Shown: in pieces, positions 10,857 through 22,122 of the stretch
Position numbering within the stretch: the first letter of the stretch is position 1
Layout: every line of letters starts with the position of its first letter
DNA from: Sorex araneus
Taxonomy: Eukaryota; Chordata; Mammalia; Eulipotyphla; Soricidae
Direction of reading: 5' to 3'
DNA: 64,000 nucleotides
NCBI RefSeq assembly: GCF_027595985.1
Contig: NC_073311.1
Coordinates: 52,367,292-52,431,291, forward strand
Program-made: the position numbers and the translations under genes
The notes under the pieces: model-generated
Told to the model about the DNA's origin: nothing
Seen by the model: the letters and a program-made list of their open reading frames with translations, nothing else
Database searches by the model: none

Positions 10857-11790
10857 TATAGGTAGACATGAAGAGAAATCAACTGGAAATTTGTGTGGAA
10901 TCATCCTTGCTTTATTCACTTTTTTCTTTTGTACATATTTAAGCATCTAATATTTAAATTCATCTCTACTTAGTCCTCTAAATTAGTAATTTAGTAACAG
11001 AGGAGTACAGAGATTTCATTAACTCTGAATTTTCAGTATCTATAAATATAGATTATATAGATACAGACATTAATTTACTGAGCTTTGGATATAAATTACT
11101 CTCTGCTCACATAGATCTACAGACAAGGAATGTTGTTAAGCATTCAGAGTCAACATAATTGAATGGGTGGGTACAGTCTTTAATAAATTAAAGCATTAAA
11201 GAGAAATGAGTATATAACGATAAACTAAAAATTACTGCCATTGATACTGATTTGTTTATAAAAGTCAGGTGAATATGGATCTAAGATATATGTTGTTTTT
11301 TCAGATATTCACAATTCATATGCATATGCTGCTACTGGAAACTAGCATGTCTGCAAATGATCATCTTACTCAGCAATGACACATACTTAGCCATTGAATT
11401 CACGTTTTGATGATTTTTCCCACTCAATTCTATTTGGGTTTATTTTCCTCGATGCAACCGTGAAAACCAAATGGTCTGAATTCAACGGAACTGCTAACTT
11501 CCTTCGCAAGTCAGTCGTTATTGTTGGAAAGCTGATTATGGTATTCTACTGTGCACCCCAAGGGATATGGAGCCGTGTTACCTTGCACACACACCGAGAG
11601 GATCCATGAGGAAGGGGAATGGAATGGACATAGTGACTTACACTGATTACTGCTCAGCAGGGGGATGTGAACATTAGGCCGGGTGTATTGTTTTCTCCAT
11701 TGTGTATACTTTTGAAAATTATCATAATAAATGGTTAAATTATAATCATGAGAGGAAATATGCTTTCTCTGGCATAAAATGTAGACATGA
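10857..11790. other. Intergenic, nothing recognised
   Basis: Unique-looking DNA after the right-arm TAS2R. It has short open frames only and no family signature. Confidence 0.5.
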
Positions 11791-11963
11791 GGGGGCTGGA
11801 GCGATAGCACAGCGGGTAGGGCATTTGCCTTGCACTCAGCTGACCTGGGTTCGATCCCCAGCATCCCATAGGGTCCCCTGAGCACCACCAGGAGTAATTC
11901 CTGAGTGCAGAGCCAGGAGTAACCCCTGTGCATCGCCAGGTGTGACCCAAAAAGAGAAAAAAT
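11791..11963 (+). mobile_element. Type A SINE
   Basis: Complete element with A box, B box gggttcgatcccc and A-rich end; imperfect flanks tagacatga / tagacacga. Confidence 0.9.
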
Positions 11964-12203
11964 ATATAGACACGAAAGAGGAAAAATATGACTGGGCCAG
12001 AGGCAATTATTTTCTTGGAAATACTTGTTTCCTAAATCATGCCTTGACAGAAACACTTCTTGAGACTGTGAAGATAAGATGGTTGCTCTGGGGACATAAG
12101 TTTGCCATCTTCCAACCTGTTTGCCTGTTAGCAATAAAGCTCTTTACCAGGTCCATCACCGTACCTCTCGTTTGATTGATCTTTGAGCAACAATAGAACC
12201 AAG

Positions 12204-12424
12204 ATGGGCTCAAGCGGACACCAGTAACATCTCCATTGTGAAACTTGTTGTTACTGTTTTTGGCATACCAAATATGCCAAGCTACAGGTCACTTGCCAGG
12301 CTCTGCCATGCAGGTGTGATACTCTCGGTAGCTTGCCGGGCTCTCCAAGAGGGACGGAGGAATTGAATCCAGGTCAGCCATGTGCAAGGCAAATGTCCTA
12401 CCCACTGCGCTATTGCTCCAGTCC
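12204..12424 (-). mobile_element. Type B SINE
   Basis: Antisense: gtaacatctccattgtgaaa ... ctattgctccagtcc. Confidence 0.88.
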
Positions 12425-13054
12425 TGGAGTGACCAAGTAGGAAAGGGAACAAAAAATCTGAACATGCATTCTTTCATGTTTTTGCTGTAACCCATTAGAG
12501 AATAATGTAGTGGTGTTATTTAAGAGATCTGAAAATATATGAAAGATATAGTTAGCTAGGGATCTAAGACATGGCTTATAAGTCACACTAAAGAAGAAAA
12601 AATTTCATCTTAAATGTATAAGTACCCAAGAAAGAATTCTGCAGGTCACAGTAAAGACTACAGTAAAAAGAAGTTCATTTGTGCAGAATTTTGAGGTGTC
12701 TCAGAAAGATAACTTTAGGGAGAGGAGAAGTGATGAAAGAAGTGCCCCAGGGGAACTGGGTAGCAAAAGAAAGAGAATCGAAAAAGAAAACTTCAGGACC
12801 CTGTAAGACAGAAGAAAGTGAACAATGCACAATTCCACCCCCAATGCTTAAAAGAAAGTCTTCCATCATAATATTATACAGCAGTGAGAGTAAATATATA
12901 AAAATATTAGATAAATCTATGCGCATCTTACAATGTCAATAGAAGGAAACTTACCCGTTCTGAGTCGATGTTAATATAAAAATAAACTTAAGAGAGTGAG
13001 GTACTCAGTGAAAGGGGCAAGAGTTTGTTTTCTGGGGAGATAATAACCTGTGTC
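12425..13054. other. Intergenic, nothing recognised
   Basis: A-rich unique sequence between a type B SINE and an L1 fragment. Confidence 0.5.
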
Positions 13055-13565
13055 CCTTTTTTAATTTTTAAAAATTTTATTTACTTAAAATTTTTATTGA
13101 GATTCTGTGGCACATGTTACTATTAATAATGATTTCTCATGTACATAATTCCAATGCCATATCCACCACCAGTGCACCCATTTCCCTTCCCAAAAACTCC
13201 AATACCTCTTTCTCTCATCAATCCCAACTCAACAGTATGGAGTTCTCCTATGGAGTTCTCCCATTATATTGTCTTTGGACCTTTGTTGTTACCTCACAGT
13301 CTATTATAAAGTCCCACATACGAGAGAGGTCATTCTGTATTTGTCCCTTTGCTTCTGACTGACTTCACTCCTTCACTCAGAATTGTATCCTCTAGGTCCA
13401 TCCATAGCACTCCATATTGCATTATTTTGTTGTCCCTTAGAATTACATAGAATTCCACTGTTTATATATAACACAACTTCTTACCCATTCATCTATAGTT
13501 GGACATTTGATTCTATATCTTGTCTATTGTACTAAGTGCAGCAATGATTGTGCATGTTTCTTAAG
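13055..13565 (-). mobile_element. L1 3' end fragment, antisense
   Basis: The antisense 3'UTR and ORF2 end are recognisable from ccaccaccagtgcaccca, the cattctgtatttgtccctttg stretch and the tagaattccactg segment. Confidence 0.7.
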
Positions 13566-13771
13566 CCATGTTATACGGATGTAGGCAGTCAGAAAAATTC
13601 ACCAAGCTCTGCCTTTAATTTCTGTGCACATAGTTCGTGAATTATTTTTCAATAACAAAAATATCTTCACACCACTAGAATGAGCTATCTGCATTAGTTT
13701 TTTAGGACTGATGCATTTTAAAAATAACAACCAACCACAAACATAATAACAAACAAATACTAAAAACACTG

Positions 13772-13962
13772 CAAGGGACCAGAGGGATACTATAATGGTC
13801 AGAGCCACATACCTTGGCCATGTGGCCAATACAGGTTTGATCCATGGCATTCTATATCAACCTGGTAATCCGCTGAGCACCACCAGGAGTGACCCCAAAA
13901 TGCAGAGTCAGAAGTAAGTCATGAGTACTGCTGGGTATGATCCTAAAACCAAAACCAAAAGT
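13772..13962 (+). mobile_element. Diverged type A SINE
   Basis: Head decayed; tail gagcaccaccaggagtgacc recognisable. Confidence 0.6.
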
Positions 13963-15069
13963 CTTCAAGATACATCTAGTGTGATGTTTGCTTGTTTTAT
14001 GTATTTCAACATTATTATGTTATTATTGCTATTCTAAACAGATCTACTCTTTCTCTTAAGTCCTCAAGCAAGTCTTCATCTCTGACCCTAAACCCTCAGT
14101 CCATACTTTAATTTAGTTATGATTTTTAATAGTTAATTATTTATTTACATTTATATTCCCCCTTTTATTAAAAAGGCATAATGGAGAGACTTGCATAGTT
14201 GATCACTAGCCTACAGTCCTAGCCATTTTTCTATCACAATTTTACTATTCTAAAACAAGTTACATAAATCATAGGACAGGAAGTCTAAGTTCACAAATTT
14301 GATATTCAAAAGGGTTGATTCTCCAACTAAGAACAACCACAAGTTTAAAAAATAAATAAAAGCAAATTATAATTCCTAAATATTGTTTTCCTTTTGTACA
14401 AGAATTCCATTGTTATGTGGCTTTGAAAGTCTATCAATTTCTCCTCATCTGCCAGTTTTGCTTTAAAAAAAATCTATGTCTCCAGCATTCAGTGCATTTT
14501 CTTGAAGATTGGTTCTTTTATATTTTCTTGAAGCCTACCTAGTTCAGTCAGTGCCTACACTTCTACACTAGCTTTCTTATCTGTAGGTCACATCTCCCGT
14601 CAGCTCTCCTAAGAGGATACCAGTTATTAGATTTAGGGCCCATTCTAATTCATGAAAGTTACTTATCTAAAGACCATTTTCCCAAGTACGAGTACACATT
14701 ACAACTACCAGAACTTAGCACAAGAACATGTCTTTTGGCAAGCACAAATTCAACTCCTACATTTTCCTGAATCTTTACACAAAAGGAGTTATTGATGTCA
14801 GCATGTGTATCTCCTGCTTTAATAATTCTAAATGATTATTAAATTCCTTAGTATTTAATAGTTCTTAGGTAAACGCAAAGAAAGGTGTAATTTTAATGAC
14901 AAAAAGTTCAGGATAGACTTTAGAGAAAGGTAAAAACCCTAGAGAAGCACCATCACCCTATTTTCTAAAAATTTAGTTTGTATGTAAGATCTAAGGTGGG
15001 TGGGAACATGTTTATTCAGAGTGAGGAGAGACGTAGCTCCAGACACACGTGGCTCTACCTTAGACTGGA
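13963..15069. other. Intergenic, nothing recognised
   Basis: About 1.1 kb before the first TAS2R10 unit, without repeats or coding signals that I can identify. Confidence 0.5.
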
Positions 15070-15318
15070 CACCTGGAGTGTCTGGGCTACTAATACAGCT
15101 TTAAATGCTGAATGTCATGTTCATATCCCTAATGAATTCTAAAGTTAAAGCTACAACAACTTTAGAATTTCGAAGCATGCTTATTTAGGGTCTCAGAATT
15201 TCAGAAAGCATAAAGAAACATACATATTTATAGTGGTAATTTCTTGTTTTTGAATACCCACAACTTAAGAAGTCCTGAATAGAGAGGAAGAGAGCTCCAA
15301 GTAATGTCATAGAATCTT

Positions 15319-15337
15319 ATTTGCCTGTGAGCAAATA
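15319..15337 (+). promoter_or_regulatory. Shared TAS2R upstream motif (TAS2R10-like copy 1)
   Basis: Reads ATTTGCCTGTGAGCAAATA, ending 313 bp before the ATG and about 90 bp before a donor-like CTG/GTAAGG. That places it near a likely transcription start. Confidence 0.6.
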
Positions 15338-15425
15338 TGAGACCAGCATTCATTCAAACTCGTAAATGAAACCTACAGCCTATGACTACGGCAAAAGGAT
15401 ATATTGCATTAGCAAGTTGATACTG

Positions 15426-15647
15426 GTAAGGTTTGGTGTTCGGAAACTTTTCATTCCTGGAAGCGCTCTTTCCAAAGCAAACAGCAGTGTTTTCCCCCTA
15501 TGAGGGCTGAGTATTTTTCATATATGTAACAGACCCAAAAAAGAAAACTGGAAGAGTTTTCTCAATTGTTACATCATTTTCAAAAATTCCTCTGGAAGAC
15601 AGAGTAGCCACCGAGACTCCAGCGACTGGGACACTTGTCTTCTGCAG
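15426..15647 (+). other. Putative 5'UTR intron of TAS2R10-like copy 1
   Basis: A donor-like CTG/GTAAGG at 15423-15431 and an acceptor-like TTGTCTTCTGCAG ending at 15647 would define a 222-bp intron whose second exon begins two bases before the ATG. The signals are good matches to the consensus, but no transcript evidence is available. Confidence 0.5.
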
Positions 15648-15649
15648 AT

Positions 15650-16576
15650 ATGCCAAGTGTCACTGAAAGCATTTTTATCACCATCGAAGCTTTAGCATCC
15701 ATGACAGCTATCTGGGGAAATGGATTCATTGTTCTAGTGATTGGTGCTGACTGGGTCAAAACCAAGAAAATCTCCTGGTGTGACTTCCTGTTCCTAAGCT
15801 TTGGCATCTCCAGAATTGGCATGTTATGTATGATAATTGAAGAGGGCATTAGATTAGTGTTCTATCCAGAAATATATGACAATGACAGAACAAAAGCAAC
15901 CATCATTGATGTCTTATGGCAACTGAACATCTCCTTTAGTACTTGGTGTACGACCTGCCTTGGCATATTTTATTTCTTCAAGCTGTCCAGCTTTTCCCAC
16001 CCTCTCTTTCTTTGGCTGAAATGGAGAAGAAACAGAATTTTTCTTGTCATTCAATTGGTGTTCCTTCTCTCTCTGATTGGTAATATTATGAGCATAATAT
16101 ACAATCAAACTTGGGCATCTGAGTATTTAAAAATGGAAAGAAACTTGACTTTGCAAGAATGGAGGTATCAAAAACAATTCTTCAAGAAACATGTACTCCT
16201 CAACCTGGGATCCCTCACTGTATTGGCATTGTCACTTATTTCCCTTTTTTTGTTAACCTTTTCCTTAGCAAGACATGTCCAGAGGATGATGCATCATGCT
16301 GACGGATCTGGAGACCTCAGCACAGGGATTCCTGTGAGAGCCCGAAATACGATGGCTTCTTTTCTCATCCTCTTCATCATACAGTTTGCGTCCACTTTCT
16401 TAGTAATTTGGATTTATGCCACAATGGAAAACCTGATTGGTGTGCTTGTTATTGAGACTCTCATTGCATTTTATTCTTCAGTTCATTCCTTTACTATGAT
16501 TCAAGGGAACAGAAAACTGAAGCAGTCTTTTGTGAGCTTAAGGGAAAAAATTGAATTTTGCATCAAGGGAATATAG
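15650..16576 (+). CDS. TAS2R10-like: Bitter taste receptor, TAS2R10-like copy 1 (intact)
   Basis: A 308-residue receptor starting at the ATG of MPSVTES; the frame is open five codons further but has no ATG there. It is the only one of the four tandem copies with both an intact frame and the expected C-terminus (FCIKGI). TM1 has GNGFIV, TM2 ends FGISR (51-55), TM3 has TWCTTCLGIFYFFKL, ICL2 FLWLKWRRN, with sequons NQT (152) and NLT (165) in ECL2. The stretch ending in HVLLNLG entering TM5 resembles human TAS2R10. The usual EAH motif before TM6 reads GIP (226-228) and the TM7 YP reads YS (275-276). A splice-acceptor-like AG ends at 15647, two bases before the ATG. TAS2R67 or another lineage is an alternative assignment. 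Confidence 0.92.
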   Translation: MPSVTESIFITIEALASMTAIWGNGFIVLVIGADWVKTKKISWCDFLFLSFGISRIGMLCMIIEEGIRLVFYPEIYDNDRTKATIIDVLWQLNISFSTWCTTCLGIFYFFKLSSFSHPLFLWLKWRRNRIFLVIQLVFLLSLIGNIMSIIYNQTWASEYLKMERNLTLQEWRYQKQFFKKHVLLNLGSLTVLALSLISLFLLTFSLARHVQRMMHHADGSGDLSTGIPVRARNTMASFLILFIIQFASTFLVIWIYATMENLIGVLVIETLIAFYSSVHSFTMIQGNRKLKQSFVSLREKIEFCIKGI

Positions 16577-16734
16577 TTCTTCATAGCGGAGGAAACTGAG
16601 TTGAAATGTTTATCTTTTTTGAAAAAACAACTCTTAAGTTCCTCTGTTGCTTTCATTTTTTATCCTATTGGATTTTTAAAAATCTCCACGGACCATAGAT
16701 ATAAGAGCCCAAGTTTTTGTGAAATATCCTCAGC

Positions 16735-16975
16735 AATTTGATATAGCTATTTAATATATAGAGACAATGTAATATGTAATATATGTATTAATAGGTATAT
16801 ATTTAAGATATATTGAATGGCTATAGGTTAAATAGATTAAATTATTATTGAATAGATGTTTTAATAAATTATATTAAATATCTATTAAATATATAGCTAT
16901 TTGATATATTATATTACATATTATAGATGTATAAATAATATATTTAATATAGCAATTTGATATAGCTATATAGTT
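16735..16975. repeat. AT-rich low-complexity 3' flank, unit 1
   Basis: atatattaaatagctata-type degenerate repeats, shared with 24830-25045. Confidence 0.85.
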
Positions 16976-17057
16976 CTCACAAAGATTGTACAAAATATTT
17001 ATTATTGATGTCATTTGTGCAAAAAAATGACTGAACATCTCTTATAGAAGTAACTTT

Positions 17058-17565
17058 TGCACACCCTCAGCCCAGATAAGATCCAAGGCTGCCGAGCACA
17101 AATCGAACCCTCTGCTCCTAAAGACTATGATCCGAGAGGTCTTCTAACCCATTTTAGCACCCAGAGTGCCTTCTTACAGAAATGCATCTAGACTGTGAAC
17201 TGAACTAAAATATCAGAAATCCAATAGCAGCCGCGCGAGCTCATAGAGTCTTCATTCTCAGCAATGAAAAGAAATTATTACATGATGCCTTTTCAGCAGG
17301 CCTGATTGTGGAGGGAAAATTCCAGACAATAATAGTGAGTTCTCTATTGAAATATTGAATGTATTCAAAGTATAGAAAAAATAAAGTGAAGATCATTAGC
17401 TACTTAAGTGGGGGTGGGATGGAGGGGGGTATATTGGGGTTCTTGGTGGTAGAACATGTGCACTGGTGAAGGGATGGGGGTTTAATCATTATATGACTGA
17501 GATTTAAACCTGAAAGCTTTGTATTTTTTCACGGTGATTCAATAAAATAAAAATTAAAAAAAAAT
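17058..17565 (+). mobile_element. Composite non-coding retroposon, one 5' module
   Basis: A GC-richer head (gcacaccctc...gaggtcttctaaccc), a middle shared with other members (tagtgagttctctattgaaa), and an L1-like 3' end (gtgcactggtgaagggatgg ... gattcaataaaataaa). The duplication aagtaactt(c/t)tg flanks it. Unit 2 shows the empty site. Confidence 0.78.
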
Positions 17566-17871
17566 AAGTAACTTCTGGTAAGGCTTAAGTGTGATTTTTC
17601 TTGCTCAAGATTTCTGAATCAAAAATATTTTTAATGGGAAAAAAATCGAATGAACGAATCCCTAGAACAGCATTTGCTTCTTTCATTTTTTGTACTAACA
17701 TAAAACCTACTTGACTTAGCCTGTCATGTCATTTTATGAGACCTTTATTAATCATGGCTTTGGTATATAATTAGGACAGAGAATGTATTGTAAAAGGTTA
17801 ATTTTATATCTGTTTTATTAGTATAAGACATTATTCTTTAGTAAATCTTTTGTTTTTCTGTGCAAAAGATG

Positions 17872-18020
17872 TGCCTTGCTTATGAAACACTGAGTTTGAT
17901 CCTTGGTGCACCATATGGACCCCTGAGCATTGCCAGGAATAAGCGGTCAGCACAGGAGAATCTCTGAATACAGACCCAGGAATAAGCTCTGAGAACCAGC
18001 AGGAGTGACCTCCAAACTGA
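17872..18020 (+). mobile_element. Old type A SINE, unit 1
   Basis: gtttgatccttggtgcacca and gagcattgccaggaataagc; present at the same place in units 2 and 3, so older than the duplication. Confidence 0.6.
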
Positions 18021-18234
18021 AAACCTAAAATAGAATAATTAAAAATTATTTAATCTTCTAATGCTTACATGGCTGTTAAAAGTAGCAGGAACAAAATGTG
18101 ATTTATTGACTAGTGGGGAATTTACCCAAGCGAATCATATTATTCCATCACTCTGAAACAAAACCTGCTATTATGAAAGTAAAAACTATGATAGTGAGCA
18201 AAATACTTAAAAAATATGTAATACTATTAGATAA

Positions 18235-18482
18235 GGGGCTGGAGCAATAGCACAGCCGGTAGGGCGTTTGCCTTGCACATGGCCAACCCTGGTTTGATTC
18301 CTCTGTCCCTCTCGGAGAGCCTGGCAAGCTACCTGAGAGTATTCTACCTGGTAACTACCGAGAGTATTCCGCCCACACCGCAGAGCCTGGCAAGCTACCC
18401 GTGGCATATTCGATATGCCCAAAACAGTAATAAGAAGTCTCACAATGGAAACCTTACTGGTGCCCTCTTGAGTCTGAGCAAT
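18235..18482 (+). mobile_element. Type B SINE at unit 2 start
   Basis: Head ggggctggagcaatagcaca, then tctgtccctctcggagagcc and aagtctcacaatggaaacc. A 29-bp internal repeat (accgagagtattccgcccac region) is present here but absent in the unit 4 counterpart. Confidence 0.88.
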
Positions 18483-18570
18483 TTGTTGTTTTGGATTCTC
18501 ACAAATTAACTTAAGACATCCTGACTAGAGAGAAAGAAAGCACAAAGTAATGTTCTAGAATCTTCTCCTT

Positions 18571-18589
18571 ATTTGCCTGTGAGCAAATA
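18571..18589 (+). promoter_or_regulatory. Shared TAS2R upstream motif (copy 2)
   Basis: Identical to the copy 1 motif and 311 bp before the ATG of the nonsense-carrying copy. Confidence 0.58.
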
Positions 18590-18677
18590 TGAGACCAGCA
18601 TTCATTCAAATCCATAAATGAAACCTACAGCCTATGACAGTGGCAAAAGGATATATTGCATTAGCAAGTTGACACTG

Positions 18678-18897
18678 GTAAGGATTGTTGTTTGAAAACT
18701 TTTCATTCCTGGAAGCGCTCTCTCCAAAGCAAACAACAGTGTTTTCCCCCTATGAGGGCTGGGTATTTTTCATATATGTAACAGACCCTAAAACAAAAGC
18801 TAGAAGAGTTTTCTCAATTGTTACATAATTTTCAAAAATTCCTCTGGAAGACGGAGTAGCCACCGAGACTGCAGTGACTGGGACTTGTCTTCTGCAG
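18678..18897 (+). other. Putative 5'UTR intron of copy 2
   Basis: The same donor and acceptor as in copy 1, with a 220-bp interval. Confidence 0.45.
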
Positions 18898-18899
18898 AT

Positions 18900-19826
18900 A
18901 TGCCAAGTGTCACTGAAAGCATTTTTATCACCATCGAAGCTTTAGCATCCATGACAGCTATCTGGGGAAATGGATTCATTGTTCTAGTGATTGGTGCTGA
19001 CTGGGTCAAAACCAAGAAAATCTCCTGGTATGACTTCATGTTCCTAAACTTTGGCATCTCCAGAATTGGCATGCTATTCATGATAATTAAAGATGGCATT
19101 AGATTAGTGTTCTACCCAGAAACAGATGACAATGACAGAACAGAAGCAACCATCAATGATGTCTTATGGAATCTGAGCATCTCCTTTAGTACTTGGTGCA
19201 TGACCTGCCTTGGCATATTTTATTTCTTCAAGCTGTCCAGCTTTTCCCACCCTCTCTTTCTTTGGCTGAAATGGAGAAGAAACAGAATTTTTCTTGTCAT
19301 TCAATTGGTGTTCCTTCTCTCTCTGATTGGTAATATTATGAGCATAATATACAATCAAACTTGGGCATCTGAGTATTTAAAAATGGAAAGAAATGTGACT
19401 TGGCAAGAATGGAGGTATCAAAAACAATTCTTCAAGAAACATGTACTCCTCAACCTGGGATCCCTCACTGTATTGGCATTGTCACTTATTTCCCTTTTTT
19501 TGTTAACCTTTTCCTTAGCAAGACATGTCCAGAGGATGATGCATCATGCTGACGGATCTGGAGACCTCAGCACAGGGATTCCTGTGAGAGCCCGAAATAC
19601 GATGGCTTCTTTTCTCATCCTCTTCATTATACAGTTTGCGTCCACTTTCTTAGTATTTTGGATTTATACCACAATGGAAAACCTGATTGGTGTGCTTGTT
19701 ATTCAGACTCTCATTGCACTTTATTCTTAAGTTCACTCCTTTACTATGATTCAAGGGAACAGAAAACTGAAGCAGTCTTTTGTGAGTTTAGGGAAAAAAA
19801 TTGAATTTTGCATCAAGGGAATATAG
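18900..19826 (+). pseudogene. TAS2R10-like: TAS2R10-like copy 2, one nonsense codon in TM7
   Basis: It aligns base for base with copy 1 and keeps frame for all 308 codons, but codon 277 is TAA (19728-19730) where copy 1 has TCA. The product would stop after 276 residues inside TM7 and lose the HSFTMIQGN segment and the cytoplasmic tail. That should abolish function, since TM7 is needed for the GPCR fold. No other lesion is visible and the original stop is still in frame at 19824-19826, so the stop is probably recent and may be polymorphic. Codons about 60-100 resemble copy 4, while the remainder up to the stop is almost identical to copy 1, which suggests gene conversion. The upstream motif and splice-like signals are preserved. 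Confidence 0.88.
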
Positions 19827-19947
19827 TTCTTCATAGCAGAGGAACCTGAGTTGAACTGTGTATCTGTTTTTGAAAAAAACAACTCTCAAGTTCCTCTGTC
19901 GCTTTTATTTTTTATCCTATTGGATTTTTAAAAATCTCCACTGACCA

Positions 19948-20488
19948 GATCGGCATGGAAAGTTTCATGCTGAGTGAAATGAGTCAGGAAGAGAGAGACA
20001 GACATAGAAAGATAGCACTCATCTATGCTATATAGAATAACAGAGTGGGAGACTAACTCCCAAGAATTGTAGAAATAAGTACTCCATGGTTTGGAGGCTG
20101 GCCTCACATTCTGGGGAAAGGGCAACTCAGAAAAGGGATCACCAACTATAATGTAGTCGAAGGTCATGCGGGGGAAGGGAGTTGTGGGCTGAATGAGGGC
20201 TAGAGACTGAGCACAGTGGCCACTCAACACCTTTATTGCAAACCACAACAGCTAATTAGAGAGAGAGAACAGAAGGGAATGCCCTGCCACAGTGGCAGGG
20301 TGGGGTGGGGAGAGATGGGTTTGGGGAGGGTGGGAGGGATGATGGGTTTACTGGTGGTGGAGAATGGGCACTGGTGAAGGGATGGGTTCTTGAACCTTGT
20401 ATGAGGGAAACATGAGCACAAAATTGTATAAATCTGTAACTGTACCCTCAGGATGATTCACTAATTAAAAATAAAAAAATTTAAAAAG
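19948..20488 (+). mobile_element. 5'-truncated L1 inserted in unit 2 only
   Basis: It starts just before the ORF2 end (agtgaaatgagtcagg...) and ends in the L1 3' tail. The duplication aaaaatctccactgacca is at 19930-19947 and 20489-20506. Paralogous units have a single uninterrupted copy of that site. Confidence 0.9.
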
Positions 20489-20787
20489 AAAAATCTCCAC
20501 TGACCATAGACATAAGAGCCCAAGTTTCCATGTAATAGCCTCAACAAATTGATATAGCTATTTAATGTAGTTCTCACAAAGTTTGTACAAAATATTTCTT
20601 ATTGATCTCATTTGTGAAAGATTTTTCATTTTTCAACATTTTTTAAAATGTTCCTTTATAATTTTAAGTGAAATACTGATGAGTTGAGCTTTTAGTTAAA
20701 TATATGTGTATTGCTTTTAGGTTTTTTGCTTTTAAGTTTCAAGAAGGAGATAAATTTTCAGATTGCTTTAAAATTTCTGACATCCTC

Positions 20788-20973
20788 GGGGCCGGAGCAA
20801 TAGCACAGCGCTTAGGGCGTTTGCCTTGCACGCGGCCAACGCGGGTTCGATCCCCGGCATCCTATATGGTCCCCCAAGCACTGCCAGGAGTAATTCCTGA
20901 GTGTAAAGCCAGGAGTAACCCCTAAGCATTGCTGGGTGTGATCCAAAAAGCAAACAAACAAACAAACAAACAA
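20788..20973 (+). mobile_element. Type A SINE, young, perfect target duplication
   Basis: Complete with (CAAA)n tail. The 17-bp duplication aaatttctgacatcctc is at 20771-20787 and 20974-20990. Present only in unit 2. Confidence 0.95.
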
Positions 20974-21171
20974 AAATTTCTGACATCCTCATCTCCAGTA
21001 TAAAATTTAAATTCCTAAGCCTGAAATGCTCCTATGAACAAAATCAGTACACTTTTCTACAAGTGATTTAAAAACCTTGGGAAGTCATTTTTTGGGTCTA
21101 GGAACTAAAATTTTTGTGGTTGACTTTGATAATACCTACCTGATATTTTATTTGTTTCTTTTTTTGTTTTG

Positions 21172-21425
21172 GACTGAAGCGATAGCATAGAGGGTAGGGC
21201 GTTTGCCTTGCCCGCAGACAACCTATGTTTGATTCCTCTGTCCCTCTTAGAGAGCCCAGCAAGCTACCGAGAATATCCCACACGCACAGCAGAGCCTGGC
21301 AAGCTACCTGTGGCGTATTTAATATCCAAAAACAGTAACAACAAGTCTCACAATGAAGACGTTAATGGTGCCCGCTCAAGCAAATCGATGGACAACAGGA
21401 CGACACTGCTACAGTGCTACAAACA
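21172..21425 (+). mobile_element. Type B SINE
   Basis: Head ggactgaagcgatagcatag; ends cactgctacagtgctac with no poly(A). Confidence 0.88.
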
Positions 21426-21771
21426 GATCTCATTTGTGCAACAAAAATTAAAAACCTGAACATCTCTTATAGAAGTAACTTCTGGTATGGTGCAAGTATT
21501 AGTTTTCATGCTCAAGATTTCTGAATCAAAAAAGTTTTAATGGGAAGGAAGGAGGAATGAACTAATCCCTGAAACAGCATTTGCTTCTCTCATTTTTTTT
21601 TGTACTAGCATAAAACCTACTTGACTTAGCCTGGTACATCATTTTATGAGATCTTTATTAATCATGGCTTTGGTATTATATAACTAGGACAGAAAATGTA
21701 TTGTAAAAGGTTCATTTTATTTTATTAGTGTTAGACATTATTCTTTAATAAATTTTTTGCTTTTCTGTGCA

Positions 21772-21922
21772 AAAATACCTGCCTTGCTTGTGGCACATTG
21801 GATTTGATCCTTGGTGCACCATATGGAACCCTGAGCATTGCCAGGAATAAGTGGTCAGCACAGGAGAATCTCTGAATACAGAACCAAGAATAAGCCCTGA
21901 GAGCCAGCAGAAGTGATCCCCA
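21772..21922 (+). mobile_element. Old type A SINE, unit 2
   Basis: Paralogous to 17872-18020. Confidence 0.6.
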
Positions 21923-21990
21923 AACTGAAAACCTAAAATAGAATAATTAAAAATTCTTTAATCTTCTAATGCTTACATAGCTATTAAAAG

Positions 21991-22122
21991 TTGCACTGTA
22001 GCACTGTCGTCCACTATTGTTCATCGATTTGCTCAAGTGGGCAGCAGTAACGTCTCCATTGTGAAACTTGTTGTTACTGTTTTCGGCATATAGAATACGG
22101 CACAGGTAGCTTGCCAGGCTCC
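21991..22122 (-). mobile_element. Type B SINE, tail half only
   Basis: Contains the tail (gcactgtagcactgtcgtcc) up to gcttgccaggctc. The head is missing, as in a 5'-truncated insertion. Confidence 0.8.

Larger units (their letters stand above)
15070..18234 (+). repeat. Tandem duplication unit 1 (TAS2R10-like copy 1)
   Basis: Unit with upstream DNA, gene, AT-rich 3' flank, a composite retroposon (17058-17565) and a shared tail ending in an old SINE. The boundary with unit 2 is placed at the SINE insertion at 18235. Confidence 0.7.

Noticed and set aside
15635-15649. Upstream start giving MSSAD before MPSV in the TAS2R10-like copies
   Set aside because: The codon there is TTG and lies across the probable splice acceptor; the first ATG is at MPSV.
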